Assembly (NCBI GenBank): GCA_032117095.1
Contig: JAULZZ010000085.1
Coordinates: forward strand, 1 to 6,008
DNA from: REEB470 sp032117095
GTDB taxonomy: Bacteria > Bacillota > Bacilli > Paenibacillales > YIM-B00363
Direction: 5' to 3'
DNA: 6,008 bases
A program made the translations under genes and the position numbers. Under the pieces are notes generated by a model. The model was not told where the DNA came from and did no database searches. It saw nothing but the letters and a program-made list of their open reading frames with translations. Below, piece after piece: positions 5,937 through 6,008 of this stretch; position 1 is the first letter of the stretch, and each line of letters begins with the position of its first letter.

Positions 5937-6008
5937 AGCGTCGCCTATTCGTTCTTCCCACACCGGATACGCACATCCGTTCATCGCACTGTTCATCCTA
6001 AAATGAGG
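5937..6008 (+). other. Start of a transcript leader running off the window
   Basis: At least 72 bases of leader follow the promoter without a supported gene start. It contains a small hairpin, CGGAT (5964-5968) with ATCCG (5975-5979) around six bases, and a 7-base direct repeat GTTCATC (5979-5985 and 5991-5997). The final bases, ATGAGG at 6003-6008, could be a start codon, but no ribosome site precedes it. More likely this is the edge of a ribosome site for a gene outside the window. Confidence 0.4.

Noticed and set aside
5739..5996. Minus-strand 85-residue frame at the right end
   Set aside because: It runs through the terminator and the extended -10 promoter, and its translation has no recognisable features.

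Overview
The window looks like chromosomal DNA from a Gram-positive bacterium of the Bacillota, probably class Bacilli. The evidence is strong AAGGAGG-type ribosome sites, vegetative promoters of the TTGACA/TATAAT type, TTG start use, and families common there: an XRE regulator next to a DUF3169-like membrane protein, a DUF418 protein, and a secreted protein with a copper-amine-oxidase-type N-terminal domain. Base composition is mixed. Hand counts gave about 60% GC in part of the ATPase and about 32-42% in parts of the DUF3169-like gene. A genus cannot be named from this alone; an Alicyclobacillus- or Tumebacillus-like lineage is only a guess.

Layout. Bases 1-1530 (minus strand) hold the first 510 residues of a P-type (P2A, SERCA-like) calcium-transporting ATPase, whose C-terminal part lies outside the left edge. 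Bases 1531-1817 are a divergent intergenic region. Its right half carries two tandem 21-bp direct repeats, the second of which forms the -35 box of a near-consensus promoter. That promoter drives a two-gene unit: a small XRE-type helix-turn-helix regulator (1818-2060) and a six-segment membrane protein of DUF3169 type (2057-2833), joined by an ATGA overlap. After 94 bp comes a DUF418/YeiB-like membrane protein with a TTG start (2928-4163). A 288-bp spacer with no convincing gene follows. Then comes a secreted protein (4452-5738) with a signal peptide, a copper-amine-oxidase-type N-terminal domain and a TraB/GumN domain. It is closed by one clear rho-independent terminator, possibly two in tandem. 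The last 200 bases hold an extended -10 promoter that should start the transcript of a gene beyond the right edge.

How the parts relate. The best candidate for an under-described system is the regulator plus membrane-protein pair with its own repeat operator. It looks like an autoregulated module in which a membrane protein could control a cytosolic repressor. That mechanism is inference. The ATPase, the DUF418 protein and the TraB/GumN protein share an envelope theme, but nothing in the sequence links them functionally. There is no CRISPR array, tRNA, rRNA, transposase or phage gene in the window.
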